Positions 1 through 7,508 of a stretch of 26,103 nucleotides of DNA are shown in pieces. The translations under genes were made by a program, and so were the position numbers. The stretch spans positions 1 through 26,103 of the forward strand of contig JAEWOJ010000177.1 of the NCBI GenBank assembly GCA_023399815.1, in the 5' to 3' direction. Within the stretch, counting starts at the first letter, position 1. Every line of letters starts with the position of its first letter. Origin of the DNA: Pseudomonadota bacterium (GTDB taxonomy: Bacteria; Pseudomonadota; Gammaproteobacteria; Xanthomonadales; Xanthomonadaceae). The notes below the pieces were generated by a model. It saw nothing but the letters and a program-made list of their open reading frames with translations, was not told the origin of the DNA and did not search any database.

Positions 1-225
1 GCTGCGCTTGGTGCCCAGGAACAGGATGGTGCCGCGCTTCTGGGCAACGGACGAGATGAAGTTCATCGCGTCGTTGAACAGCGGGACGGTCTTTTCCAGG
101 TTGATGATGTGGATCTTGCCGCGGGCACCGAAGATGTACGGCGCCATCTTGGGGTTCCAGTAGCGGGTCTGGTGGCCGAAGTGGACGCCGGCTTCCAGCA
201 TCTGGCGCATGGTGATCTGGGACAT
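1..225 (-). CDS. rpsB: 30S ribosomal protein S2, N-terminal part (cut by window start)
   Basis: Ribosomal protein S2 belongs to the 30S subunit and is needed for late assembly and for binding of S1. The minus strand reads MSQITMRQMLEAGVHFGHQ at the start, followed by RYWNPKM, IFGARGKIHIINLEKT and FLGTKRS, which are diagnostic of bacterial S2. The 75 codons seen are the N-terminal third of a protein that is usually 240-270 residues long; the rest lies beyond position 1. The ATG is at 225-223, with a good AGGAG ribosome binding site at 237-233. The gene diverges from map, which is the order known in many gammaproteobacteria, where tsf normally follows rpsB. Identification is certain; only the 3' end is missing. 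Confidence 0.97.
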   Translation of the reverse strand, partial: MSQITMRQMLEAGVHFGHQTRYWNPKMAPYIFGARGKIHIINLEKTVPLFNDAMNFISSVAQKRGTILFLGTKRS

Positions 226-463
226 TGCAGAACTCCTGATGGTGGAATCGTGCCGTGCGCGGCGGTTGTATGTGGGTCCGCACAGGGCTGCGCGGGCCTT
301 TGGGGCGGGTCGCGCGACGATTCCGGGGTTGGGCTTCCCCTGCGCCTCCGTGGCCGAACCCCGACGAACGAGGCACCCCGGCACGGATGGGGGCGAAGGG
401 TGTGGATTCACCGGTGACGCCCGGTGTGGGCGGCCCGTTGCGGCACAGGGCCGGCAAGCGAGC
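226..463 (-). promoter_or_regulatory. Long 5' leader of rpsB, candidate S2 autoregulatory RNA
   Basis: Between the likely rpsB promoter and the rpsB start there are about 240 bases with no convincing gene. On the minus strand the segment contains an irregular hairpin with arms GGGGTT (362-357) and AACCCC (330-325) and a ten-base palindrome TCACCGGTGA at 408-417. In E. coli the rpsB leader (the t44 RNA family) is the target of S2 feedback control. The position and length fit such an element, but I cannot confirm the family's conserved core by eye, so the function is inferred. Confidence 0.3.
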
Positions 464-469
464 CGCGGG

Positions 470-498
470 ATTATAGGGCGCGGGCGGCCAGCGCGCAA
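470..498 (-). promoter_or_regulatory. Probable sigma-70 promoter of rpsB
   Basis: Reading the minus strand, a perfect TATAAT lies at 475-470. A TTGCGC (three of six matches to TTGACA) lies at 498-493, with a 17-base spacer. Transcription would start near 463, giving rpsB a leader of roughly 240 nucleotides. The -10 box stands out in very GC-rich surroundings. No experimental start is available, so this is a sequence-based call. Confidence 0.55.
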
Positions 499-560
499 AC
501 CGACGCCCCGGCGGGTCCGCGCGGGCGGGGCAAGGGTCGTTCAGGCTGGCGCCAATGGGT

Positions 561-566
561 GATAAT
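561..566 (+). promoter_or_regulatory. map: Candidate -10 box just in front of map
   Basis: GATAAT (five of six matches to TATAAT) ends eight bases before the map ATG at 574, so a transcript from it would begin at or within a base or so of the start codon. No Shine-Dalgarno sequence is present upstream of that ATG. No convincing -35 box is visible at the usual distance (538-543 is CGTTCA), which keeps the confidence low. Confidence 0.25.
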
Positions 567-573
567 GGCGACC

Positions 574-1365
574 ATGAGCGTGAACCTGAAAACCCCAGAA
601 GAAATCGCGAAGATGCGCATCGCCGGCCGCCTGGCGGCCGAGGTGCTGGACATCATCGGCCCGCACGTCAAACCCGGTGTCACCACCGAGGAACTGGACC
701 GCATCTGCCACGATCACATCGTCAACGTGCAGGGAGCGATCCCGGCCAACGTCGGCTACCGCGGCTTCCCCAAGACCCTGTGCACCTCGGTCAACAACGT
801 CATCTGCCATGGCATTCCCAATGAGGCCAAGGTGCTGAAGGACGGGGACATCGTCAACATCGACGTGACCGTCATCAAGGATGGCTGGCACGGCGACACC
901 AGCCGCATGTACTACGTCGGCACGCCGTCGGTGATGGCCCGGCGCCTGGTGGAGACCACCAGGGAAGCGATGTGGCGCGGCATCCGCGCGGTCAAGCCGG
1001 GCGCCACGCTGGGCGACATCGGCCATGCGATCCAGGAATACGCCGAGTCCGAGCGCTTCAGCGTGGTGCGCGAATACTGCGGCCACGGCATCGGCAAGGT
1101 CTACCACGACGAGCCGCAGGTGCTGCACTACGGCCGCCCCGGCCAGGGCCTGGTGCTCAAGCCGGGCATGACCTTCACCATCGAGCCGATGATCAACGAG
1201 GGCACCCGCCACGCCAAGGTGCTGCCCGACGGCTGGACCGTGGTCACCAAGGACCGCAAGCTCTCGGCGCAGTGGGAGCACATGGTGGCCGTGACCGAGG
1301 ACGGCGTCGAAGTGCTGACGCTGTCGCCGGCCGAGTCCGAAAACGCGGGTTCCGCGACGGCATGA
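574..1365 (+). CDS. map: Methionine aminopeptidase, type I
   Basis: This cytosolic metalloenzyme removes the initiator methionine from nascent proteins. The 263-residue length matches type Ia enzymes. The five metal ligands are all present and fall at exactly the E. coli numbering when translation starts at 574: D97 (in NIDVTVI), D108 (in HGDTSRMYY), H171 (in CGHGIG), E204 (in TIEPMI) and E235 (in QWEHMV). That agreement decides the start over an in-frame ATG at 565 and a much longer upstream reading frame. No Shine-Dalgarno sequence precedes the ATG, and a -10-like box ends eight bases upstream, so the mRNA may be leaderless. The stop overlaps the glnD start as ATGA, indicating co-transcription and translational coupling with glnD. 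Confidence 0.97.
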   Translation: MSVNLKTPEEIAKMRIAGRLAAEVLDIIGPHVKPGVTTEELDRICHDHIVNVQGAIPANVGYRGFPKTLCTSVNNVICHGIPNEAKVLKDGDIVNIDVTVIKDGWHGDTSRMYYVGTPSVMARRLVETTREAMWRGIRAVKPGATLGDIGHAIQEYAESERFSVVREYCGHGIGKVYHDEPQVLHYGRPGQGLVLKPGMTFTIEPMINEGTRHAKVLPDGWTVVTKDRKLSAQWEHMVAVTEDGVEVLTLSPAESENAGSATA

Positions 1366-4010
1366 ACCCACTGCCGGCGGATCTGGTCCAGCACGTACCG
1401 GACGCGCCGGCCGATCCCGCGGGCGATGCGCAGTGGGCCGCCGCGGCGCGGCAGTCGCTGGCCCATGCCGACGCGCGGCTGTGCCGTCGCTTCGAGCAGG
1501 GCGACAACATCGAGCGCCTGCTGGCGCTGCGCGCGCGCAGCGTCGACCACCTGATCCGCCAGGCCTGGCAGCGCTGCCTGCCGGCCGATGCCGGCCTGTC
1601 GCTGTTCGCGGTCGGCGGCTACGGGCGCGGCGAGCTGTTCCCGCGCTCGGACATCGACCTGCTGGTGCTGGGCGAACCCGACGCGCAGCAGGCGAACGAG
1701 GCCGCGCTGGCGCGCCTGTTCGCGCTGCTGTGGGACGCCGGCCTGCCGGCCAGCCACGCGGTGCGCTCGGCCACGCAATGCGTGCAGGCCGCGGCCGACC
1801 AGACCGTGCTCACCGCGCTGATCGAGGCGCGGCCGCTGTGCGCCGCGCCCGGCGCGCAGCAGGCGCTGGCGCGCGCGGTGGCGCCGACGCTGATCTGGCC
1901 GGCGCGCGACTACTTCCTGGCCAAGCGCGAGGAACTGCTGCGACGCCACCAGCGCTTCGGCGACACCGCCGACAACCTGGAGCCGGACATCAAGGACGGC
2001 CCCGGCGGCCTGCGCGACCTCAACACCCTGGGCTGGATGGCGCTGCGCGCGTTCGGCGTGAGCGATCTCGACGCGCTGGTCGGGCTGGGCCATCTCGGCC
2101 TGGACGAGGCCGCCGCGCTCAAGCGCGAGCGCGCGGTGCTGGCGCGGCTGCGCTTCGGCCTGCACCTGGTCGCGCAGCGCGCCGAGGAACGGCTGCGCTT
2201 CGACCACCAGAAGGCGCTGGCCGAGCGCATGGGGTTCGCCGACGACGCCGGCAACCTCGGCGTGGAAAAGATGATGCAGGGCTTCTACCGCAGCGCGACG
2301 GTGGTGCGGCGGATCAGCGACCGCCTGCTGCAGCGTTTCGAGGAGCAGTTCGACGGCGAAGCGGTGCCCGAGCCGGTCGGCGACGGTTTCTCGCTGCGCC
2401 GCGGCTACCTGTCGGCCGACGACCCGGCGTGGCCGCACGGCGACATCGCGCGCGTCTTCGCCCTGTTCGCCTGCTGGGCGCGCACGCCGCAGGTGCGCGG
2501 CCTGCACTCGCTGACCGCGCGCGGGCTGGCCGAGATGCTGGATGAGATTCCCGCCTACACCGAGGTGGACGAGGCGGTGCGCGAGCAGTTCATCGCCCTG
2601 CTGCGCGGCCCGCGCGCGGTGGACACGCTGGCGCGCATGGCGCGGCTGGGCGTGCTCGGGCAGTGGCTGCCGGCCTTCGCGCAGGTGTCCGGGCGCATGC
2701 AGTTCGACCTGTTCCACGTCTACACCGTGGACCAGCACACGCTGATGGTGCTGCGGAACATCGGCGTGTTCGCCGCCGGCCGCCCCGACGAGCGCTTCTC
2801 CATCGCCCACGAAGTCTGGCCGCGGCTGCGCAAGCCGGAGCTGCTGCTGCTGGCCGGGCTGTTCCACGACGTCGCCAAGGGCCGCGGCGGCGACCATTCC
2901 GAGCTCGGCGCGGTGGACGCGCGCGCCTTCTGCACCGCGCACGGCCTGAGCGCCACGGACACCGACCTGGTGGCGTGGCTGGTGGAGCAGCACCTGCGCA
3001 TGTCGGTCACCGCGCAGAAGCAGGACATCACCGATCCAGAGGTGATCCACCGTTTCGCCGGGCTGGTCGGCAGCCGTGAGCGCCTGGACTACCTGTACCT
3101 GCTGACCTGCGCCGACATCGCCGGCACCAGTCCCAAGCTGTGGAATGCATGGAAGGACCGGCTGCTGGCCGACCTGTATTTCGCCGCGCGCCGCGCCCTG
3201 CGGGAAGGCCTGGAGCCGCCGCTGCCCGAAGCCGAACGGGTGCAGGAAGCCCGCGCCAGCGTGCGCGGGCTGATGTGCGCGCTGGGCCATGCCGATGCGG
3301 TGATCGAGCGCCAGTTCGGCGCGATGCCGGACGAGAGCTTCGTGCGTTTCCGCCCCGAGCAGCTGCTGTGGCAGGCGAGCTCGCTGATGGAGGTGTCGCG
3401 CGGCGGCACCCTGGTCAAGGCGCGGCGGATCGCGCCGGAAAGCGATGCGCTGGAGGTGTTCGTGCACTCGCCCGACCGCGACGGCCTGTTCGCCGCGATC
3501 GTGATGACGCTGGACCGCGCCGGCTACAGCATCCACCGCGCGCGCGTGCTCGACGGGCCGGAGGACACCATCTTCGATACCTTCGAGGTGACGCCGGCCG
3601 GCAGCTTCGCCGATGGCGACACTGCGCGCCTGGAGCTGCTGCTGCGCAAGGCGCTGGCCGGCAACATCCAGATCCTGCGGCCGGCGCGGCGGGTGATCCC
3701 GCGCCAGCTCAAGCACTTCCGCTTCGCGCCACGCATCGAGTTCATCGACAGCGCCGAGCACGGCCGCACCGTGCTGAACCTGGTCGCGCCCGACCGCCCC
3801 GGCCTGCTTGCCGACGTCGCGCACGTGCTGCGCGACCAGCAACTGCGGGTGCAGGACGCGCGCATCGCCACCTTCGGCGAGCGCGCCGAGGACCAGTTCC
3901 AGCTCACCGACCGCCACGACCGCCCCCTTACCGAAACCTCCCGGCAGGCCCTGCGCGACGCGCTGCTGGCCTGCCTGGACCCCGAGAAAACGCCAGGAGA
4001 CCTCCACTGA
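1362..4010 (+). CDS. glnD: Bifunctional [PII] uridylyltransferase / uridylyl-removing enzyme
   Basis: GlnD senses glutamine: it uridylylates PII proteins when glutamine is low and removes UMP when it is high, thereby controlling glutamine synthetase and nitrogen gene expression. The protein has 882 residues, close to the usual 870-890. The nucleotidyltransferase motif GGYGRGELFPRSDID lies at residues 85-99, with catalytic D97 and D99, offset by eight from the E. coli residues. The central HD hydrolase motif is FHDVAKG (H502, D503). Two C-terminal ACT domains are visible: one from about residue 695 (VFVHSPDRDGLFAAI) and one from about 803 (LVAPDRPGLLADV). It starts in the ATGA overlap with map and ends in a TGATG overlap with dapD, so the three genes form one tightly coupled unit. 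The order is conserved in gammaproteobacteria. Confidence 0.96.
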   Translation: MNPLPADLVQHVPDAPADPAGDAQWAAAARQSLAHADARLCRRFEQGDNIERLLALRARSVDHLIRQAWQRCLPADAGLSLFAVGGYGRGELFPRSDIDLLVLGEPDAQQANEAALARLFALLWDAGLPASHAVRSATQCVQAAADQTVLTALIEARPLCAAPGAQQALARAVAPTLIWPARDYFLAKREELLRRHQRFGDTADNLEPDIKDGPGGLRDLNTLGWMALRAFGVSDLDALVGLGHLGLDEAAALKRERAVLARLRFGLHLVAQRAEERLRFDHQKALAERMGFADDAGNLGVEKMMQGFYRSATVVRRISDRLLQRFEEQFDGEAVPEPVGDGFSLRRGYLSADDPAWPHGDIARVFALFACWARTPQVRGLHSLTARGLAEMLDEIPAYTEVDEAVREQFIALLRGPRAVDTLARMARLGVLGQWLPAFAQVSGRMQFDLFHVYTVDQHTLMVLRNIGVFAAGRPDERFSIAHEVWPRLRKPELLLLAGLFHDVAKGRGGDHSELGAVDARAFCTAHGLSATDTDLVAWLVEQHLRMSVTAQKQDITDPEVIHRFAGLVGSRERLDYLYLLTCADIAGTSPKLWNAWKDRLLADLYFAARRALREGLEPPLPEAERVQEARASVRGLMCALGHADAVIERQFGAMPDESFVRFRPEQLLWQASSLMEVSRGGTLVKARRIAPESDALEVFVHSPDRDGLFAAIVMTLDRAGYSIHRARVLDGPEDTIFDTFEVTPAGSFADGDTARLELLLRKALAGNIQILRPARRVIPRQLKHFRFAPRIEFIDSAEHGRTVLNLVAPDRPGLLADVAHVLRDQQLRVQDARIATFGERAEDQFQLTDRHDRPLTETSRQALRDALLACLDPEKTPGDLH

Positions 4011-5044
4011 TGGCCACCAGGAAGACCACCGCCAAGAAGGCGGCGCCGAACAAGGCCGCCCCGGCCCCCGGCAAGCCCGCCGCGGGCAAGGCCGCGCCGG
4101 CGAAGAAGGCGGCCAAGGCCGCGAAGAAGGCCGTCGCCGCCAAGCCGAAGGCCGTGCCCAAGCCCATCGAATCGATCGGCCCGCGCAGCCTGCGCAAGCC
4201 GCCGGCGCCGGGCGTGGCGGAAATGAAGTTCGGCATCGAGAGCGCGTTCGAGCGCCGCGCGATGCTGACCATGGACGAGATCGAGGGCTATACCCGGCCG
4301 CTGGTCAACCGCGTCATCGACGGCCTGGAATCGGGCGAGTTCCGCGTCGCCGAGCCGGACGGCAACGGCGGCTGGAAGGTCAACGAGTGGCTGAAGAAGG
4401 CGGTGCTGCTGTATTTCCGCGTCAACGACATGACGGTGATGGATGGCCGCCCGGCGCCGTTCTGGGACAAGGTCGAATCGCGCTTCGCCGGCTACGGCGA
4501 GGCCGAGTTCCGCGCCGCCGGCGTGCGCGTGGTGCCCGGCGCCATCGCCCGCCGCGGCTCCCACTTCGGCAGGGACGTGGTGCTGATGCCGAGCTTCACC
4601 AACATCGGCGCGCACGTGGGCGAGGGCACCATGGTCGATACCTGGGCCACGGTCGGCTCCTGCGCGCAGGTCGGCAAGCACTGCCACCTGTCCGGCGGCG
4701 CCGGCATCGGCGGCGTGCTGGAACCGCTGCAGGCCAGCCCGACCATCATCGAGGACCACTGCTTCATCGGCGCGCGCTCGGAAGTGGTGGAAGGCGTGGT
4801 CGTCGGCCACCACAGCGTGATCGGCATGGGCGTGTTCCTCAGCCAGAGCACGCGCATCTACAACCGCGCCACCGGCGAGATCAGCTACGGCTACATCCCG
4901 CCCTACAGCGTGGTGGTGTCCGGCTCGCTGCCGAGCAAGGACGGCAGCCACTCGCTGTACTGCGCGGTGATCGTCAAGCAGGTCGACGCCCGCACCCGCA
5001 GCAAGACCAGCGTCAACGACCTGCTGCGCGGCCTGGCCGACTGA
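4010..5044 (+). CDS. dapD: 2,3,4,5-tetrahydropyridine-2,6-dicarboxylate N-succinyltransferase with a basic N-terminal extension
   Basis: DapD transfers succinyl from succinyl-CoA to tetrahydrodipicolinate in the lysine/meso-diaminopimelate pathway; DapE, encoded downstream, later removes the succinyl group. From M72 (codon at 4223) onward the protein aligns end to end with the classic 274-residue enzyme (FERRAMLTMDEIEG, WLKKAVLLYFRVND, left-handed beta-helix motifs TMVDTWATVGSCAQ and GGVLEPLQ, C-terminal VVSGSLPSKDG). In front of that lie about 71 extra residues rich in Lys, Ala and Pro (AAKKA/APAKKAAK-type repeats), like the tails of AlgP or histone-H1-like proteins. The start at 4010 overlaps the glnD stop as TGATG and has a strong AGGAGA at 3995-4000, nine bases upstream, so I chose it over M72. 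M72 has only a weak GGCGG in front of it and could be an alternative start. Confidence 0.93.
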   Translation: MATRKTTAKKAAPNKAAPAPGKPAAGKAAPAKKAAKAAKKAVAAKPKAVPKPIESIGPRSLRKPPAPGVAEMKFGIESAFERRAMLTMDEIEGYTRPLVNRVIDGLESGEFRVAEPDGNGGWKVNEWLKKAVLLYFRVNDMTVMDGRPAPFWDKVESRFAGYGEAEFRAAGVRVVPGAIARRGSHFGRDVVLMPSFTNIGAHVGEGTMVDTWATVGSCAQVGKHCHLSGGAGIGGVLEPLQASPTIIEDHCFIGARSEVVEGVVVGHHSVIGMGVFLSQSTRIYNRATGEISYGYIPPYSVVVSGSLPSKDGSHSLYCAVIVKQVDARTRSKTSVNDLLRGLAD

Positions 5045-5103
5045 CCGGGGCCGCCCACGACCCACGCTCGATTCCGCAGACGCATCCAACCGGGGAGAAC
5101 GCA

Positions 5104-7008
5104 ATGAAGACACGCAACGCGGCAGCCCGCCTGCCGACCGTCCTGCTCACCGCCGCGCTGGCGCTGGCCGGCGCCGCTTCCGCGCAGGACCTCAGCCGCT
5201 ACAGCGAGGAAGGATTGCGTGCCGAGCTTGCGGGCATCGCCGACGCCGAGACCGCGGTGCTGGTGCCGATGCGCGACGGCATCGGCCTGTCCACCAACAT
5301 CTGGCGTCCCAAGGGCGCCAGCGGTCCGCTGCCGACGGTGCTGTGGAAGACCCCGTACAACGAGCACAACCCGCGCGGCACCAGCGCGCGGCTGGCGATC
5401 GAGGCGGTGCGCCACGGCTATGCCTTCGTCGTGCAGAACGAGCGCGGCCGCTACTTCAGCCAGGGCAAGTACCAGATCCTCGGCCATCCGCAGACCGACG
5501 GCTACGACGCGCTGAGCTGGATCGCGCAGCAGCCGTGGTCCAACGGCAAGGTCGGCACCCTCGGCTGTTCGTCCTCGGCCGAATGGCAGCTGTCGCTGGC
5601 GGCGATGAACCACCCGGCGCACGCGGCGATGGTGCCGATGGCCGCCGGCGCGGGCATCGGCAAGGTCGGCCCGTTCTGGGAACAGGGCAATTTCTACACC
5701 GGCGGCGTGCCGCGCACGCTGTTCGCGGTGTGGATGTACGGCGTGGACAACCCGCTGCGCGCCGAGCTGCCGCAGGACCTGTCCGGCCCGCTGCGCGCGC
5801 GCGTGGCGCAGTACAACGACCTGGACGCGAAGAAGCCTAAGGTCGACTGGCAGAAGCACATCTGGCACCTGCCGTACGCGCAGCTGCTGTCCTCGCTGGA
5901 CGAGCCGCCGGCGACGTTCGAGTCGATGATCGGGCGCGGCCCGGCCGATCCGTTCTGGGAGCAGGGCGGGCTGTACCGCGATTCGATGGGCTGGGGCGTG
6001 CCGGCGCTGTGGTTCAACAGCTGGTACGACGTGTCCATCGGCCCGAACATGGCGCTGTTCAACCACGCGCGCGCGGCCGGTTCCGACCCCGAGGCCAGCC
6101 AGAACCAGTACGTCGTGATCGGCCCCAACCCGCACTGCCAGTTCTGGCAGCTGGGCAAGGACTACAAGGTCGGCGACCGCGCCATGGGCGACGCCAGCTT
6201 CCCGGTCGGCGAGCAGATCTGGGCGTTCTTCGACCGCTGGTTGAAGAACCAGCCCAAGGCCTTCCCCGCGTCCACGCCGCACGTGCGCTATTTCACGATG
6301 GGCGCCAACCGCTGGCAGTCCGACGCGCAATGGCCGCCCAGCGCGGCCAGGCCGGTGCGCATGTACCTGCGCTCGGGCGGCGCGGCCAATTCGATGTACG
6401 GCGACGGACGCCTGACGTTCGACGCGCCTGCCGCCGACGAGCCGAAGGACAGCTACCGCTACGACCCGGCCAACCCGGTGCAGACCATCGGCGGCGGCGA
6501 CTGCTGCAATGGTGGCCTGGTGACCGCGGGCGCCTTCGACCAGCGCCCGATCGAGGCGCGGCACGACGTGCTGGTCTATACCAGCGAGCCGCTGGACGCG
6601 CCGATGGAGGTGTCCGGTTTCGTCGATGCGGTGCTGAAGGTGTCCTCCAGCGCCAGGGACACCGACTTCGCGCTCAAGCTGGTGGACGTGGCGCCAGACG
6701 GCACCGCCTGGATCATCGGCGACACCATCCTGCGCGCGCGCTATCGCGACGGCTATGCCGCGCCGGTGCCGATGGAGCCGGGGCAGGTCTACACGCTGAA
6801 GCCGACCCCGATCACCACCTCGATCCGGTTCGACAAGGGCCACCGCATCCGGGTCGAGGTGACCAGCTCCAATTTCCCCAAGTTCGCGCGCAACCTCAAC
6901 ACCGGCGGCGCGAACGAAACCGAGGATGCCCCGGTGGTGGCGGACAACGCCGTCCACCACGCGGCGGACGCGGCCAGCTACATCGAACTGCCGGTGGTGA
7001 AGCACTGA
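5104..7008 (+). CDS. Secreted CocE/NonD family alpha/beta-hydrolase (Xaa-Pro dipeptidyl-peptidase-like)
   Basis: The 634-residue protein starts with a typical Sec signal peptide (hydrophobic TVLLTAALALAGAASA, cleavage probably after about residue 26), so it should act in the periplasm or outside the cell. The body is an alpha/beta-hydrolase of the CocE/NonD/X-Pro dipeptidyl-peptidase group: the nucleophile elbow is GCSSS (S156), the likely acid D309 lies in SWYDVS and the likely histidine H344 in GPNPHCQFW. A C-terminal jelly-roll PepX_C domain covers about residues 440-630 (APMEVSGFVDAVLKVSS, RIRVEVTSSNFPKFARN). Known members act as esterases, amidases or prolyl peptidases; the substrate here cannot be told. 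It sits between dapD and the yffB-dapE pair, with a GGGGAGAA ribosome binding site at 5092-5099, and its stop overlaps the next gene. Confidence 0.88.
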   Translation: MKTRNAAARLPTVLLTAALALAGAASAQDLSRYSEEGLRAELAGIADAETAVLVPMRDGIGLSTNIWRPKGASGPLPTVLWKTPYNEHNPRGTSARLAIEAVRHGYAFVVQNERGRYFSQGKYQILGHPQTDGYDALSWIAQQPWSNGKVGTLGCSSSAEWQLSLAAMNHPAHAAMVPMAAGAGIGKVGPFWEQGNFYTGGVPRTLFAVWMYGVDNPLRAELPQDLSGPLRARVAQYNDLDAKKPKVDWQKHIWHLPYAQLLSSLDEPPATFESMIGRGPADPFWEQGGLYRDSMGWGVPALWFNSWYDVSIGPNMALFNHARAAGSDPEASQNQYVVIGPNPHCQFWQLGKDYKVGDRAMGDASFPVGEQIWAFFDRWLKNQPKAFPASTPHVRYFTMGANRWQSDAQWPPSAARPVRMYLRSGGAANSMYGDGRLTFDAPAADEPKDSYRYDPANPVQTIGGGDCCNGGLVTAGAFDQRPIEARHDVLVYTSEPLDAPMEVSGFVDAVLKVSSSARDTDFALKLVDVAPDGTAWIIGDTILRARYRDGYAAPVPMEPGQVYTLKPTPITTSIRFDKGHRIRVEVTSSNFPKFARNLNTGGANETEDAPVVADNAVHHAADAASYIELPVVKH

Positions 7009-7370
7009 TGACCATGACGACGATCTACGGACTCAAGAACTGCGATACCTGCAAGAAGGCGAGCAAGTGGCTGGACCGCTTCGGCGTGCCCCATGCCTTC
7101 GTCGATTACCGCGACCACAAGCCCAGCTCGGAAACGCTGGTGGAATGGGCCGGCAGGGCCGGGGGCTTCGCCGCGCTGGTCAACAAGTCCTCGACCACCT
7201 GGCGGCAGCTGCCCGACGCCCGCAAGGCGCCCGGTTCCGACGCCGAATGGAAGCTGCTGCTGCGCGAACACCCGCAGCTGATCAAGCGGCCGGTGGTCGT
7301 CACCGACGACGGCGCGGTGACCCAGGGCTTCTCCGACAACGGCTTCAAGCAGCGCTTCGGCATCGCCTAA
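7008..7370 (+). CDS. yffB: ArsC/Spx-like thioredoxin-fold protein (YffB family)
   Basis: A 120-residue thioredoxin-fold protein of the ArsC/Spx superfamily. It has GLKNCDTCKKASKWL at the N terminus with a CxxC pair (C12, C15), then IKRPVVVT and GFSDNGFKQRF near the C terminus, as in E. coli YffB. E. coli YffB has only the first cysteine (CDTI), whereas this copy has both. The family is annotated as arsenate-reductase-like, but YffB is thought to be a glutathione-dependent thiol reductase and no ars genes are near. The start overlaps the preceding stop as TGATG; a second ATG at 7014 is a possible start. In E. coli yffB also lies directly upstream of dapE, so the neighbourhood supports the identity. 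Confidence 0.88.
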   Translation: MTMTTIYGLKNCDTCKKASKWLDRFGVPHAFVDYRDHKPSSETLVEWAGRAGGFAALVNKSSTTWRQLPDARKAPGSDAEWKLLLREHPQLIKRPVVVTDDGAVTQGFSDNGFKQRFGIA

Positions 7371-7407
7371 GCGCGCCCGGAAACCGAACCATGCAGGAGC
7401 GACACCT

Positions 7408-7478
7408 TGTAGGAGCGACGTGAGTCGCGACGAAGTCCCGCTGGCGAACACCTCGTCGCGACTCACGTCGCTCCTACA
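7408..7478. repeat. REP-like long inverted repeat, copy 1
   Basis: A perfect 26-base inverted repeat (arms 7408-7433 and 7453-7478, 19-base centre) beginning TGTAGGAGCGACGTGAGTCG lies between yffB and dapE. A partial extra copy of the head (AGGAGCGAC) lies just upstream at 7395-7403. Related elements are at 17418-17483 and 25616-25687. Such dispersed palindromes are common between xanthomonad and pseudomonad genes. It could also stabilise the yffB mRNA end or weakly terminate transcription, but there is no T run. Confidence 0.85.
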
Positions 7479-7508
7479 GGCAAGCGGCGAGAGCAAGAGA
7501 GAGACCAA

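Noticed and set aside
424..573. An upstream in-frame extension of map by 50 codons
   Set aside because: Starting at 574 gives all five metal ligands the E. coli numbering, and the extension is low-quality Arg/Ala sequence across the divergent promoter region.
1128..4007. A minus-strand open frame of 959 codons opposite glnD
   Set aside because: It is the antisense shadow of a well-supported GlnD in very GC-rich DNA; its His/Gln/Ala/Arg-rich sequence matches no family I know.
7008..7370. Calling the CxxC thioredoxin-fold protein an arsenate reductase of an ars operon
   Set aside because: It matches the YffB branch, lies beside dapE as in E. coli, and no arsR, arsB or acr3 is present.
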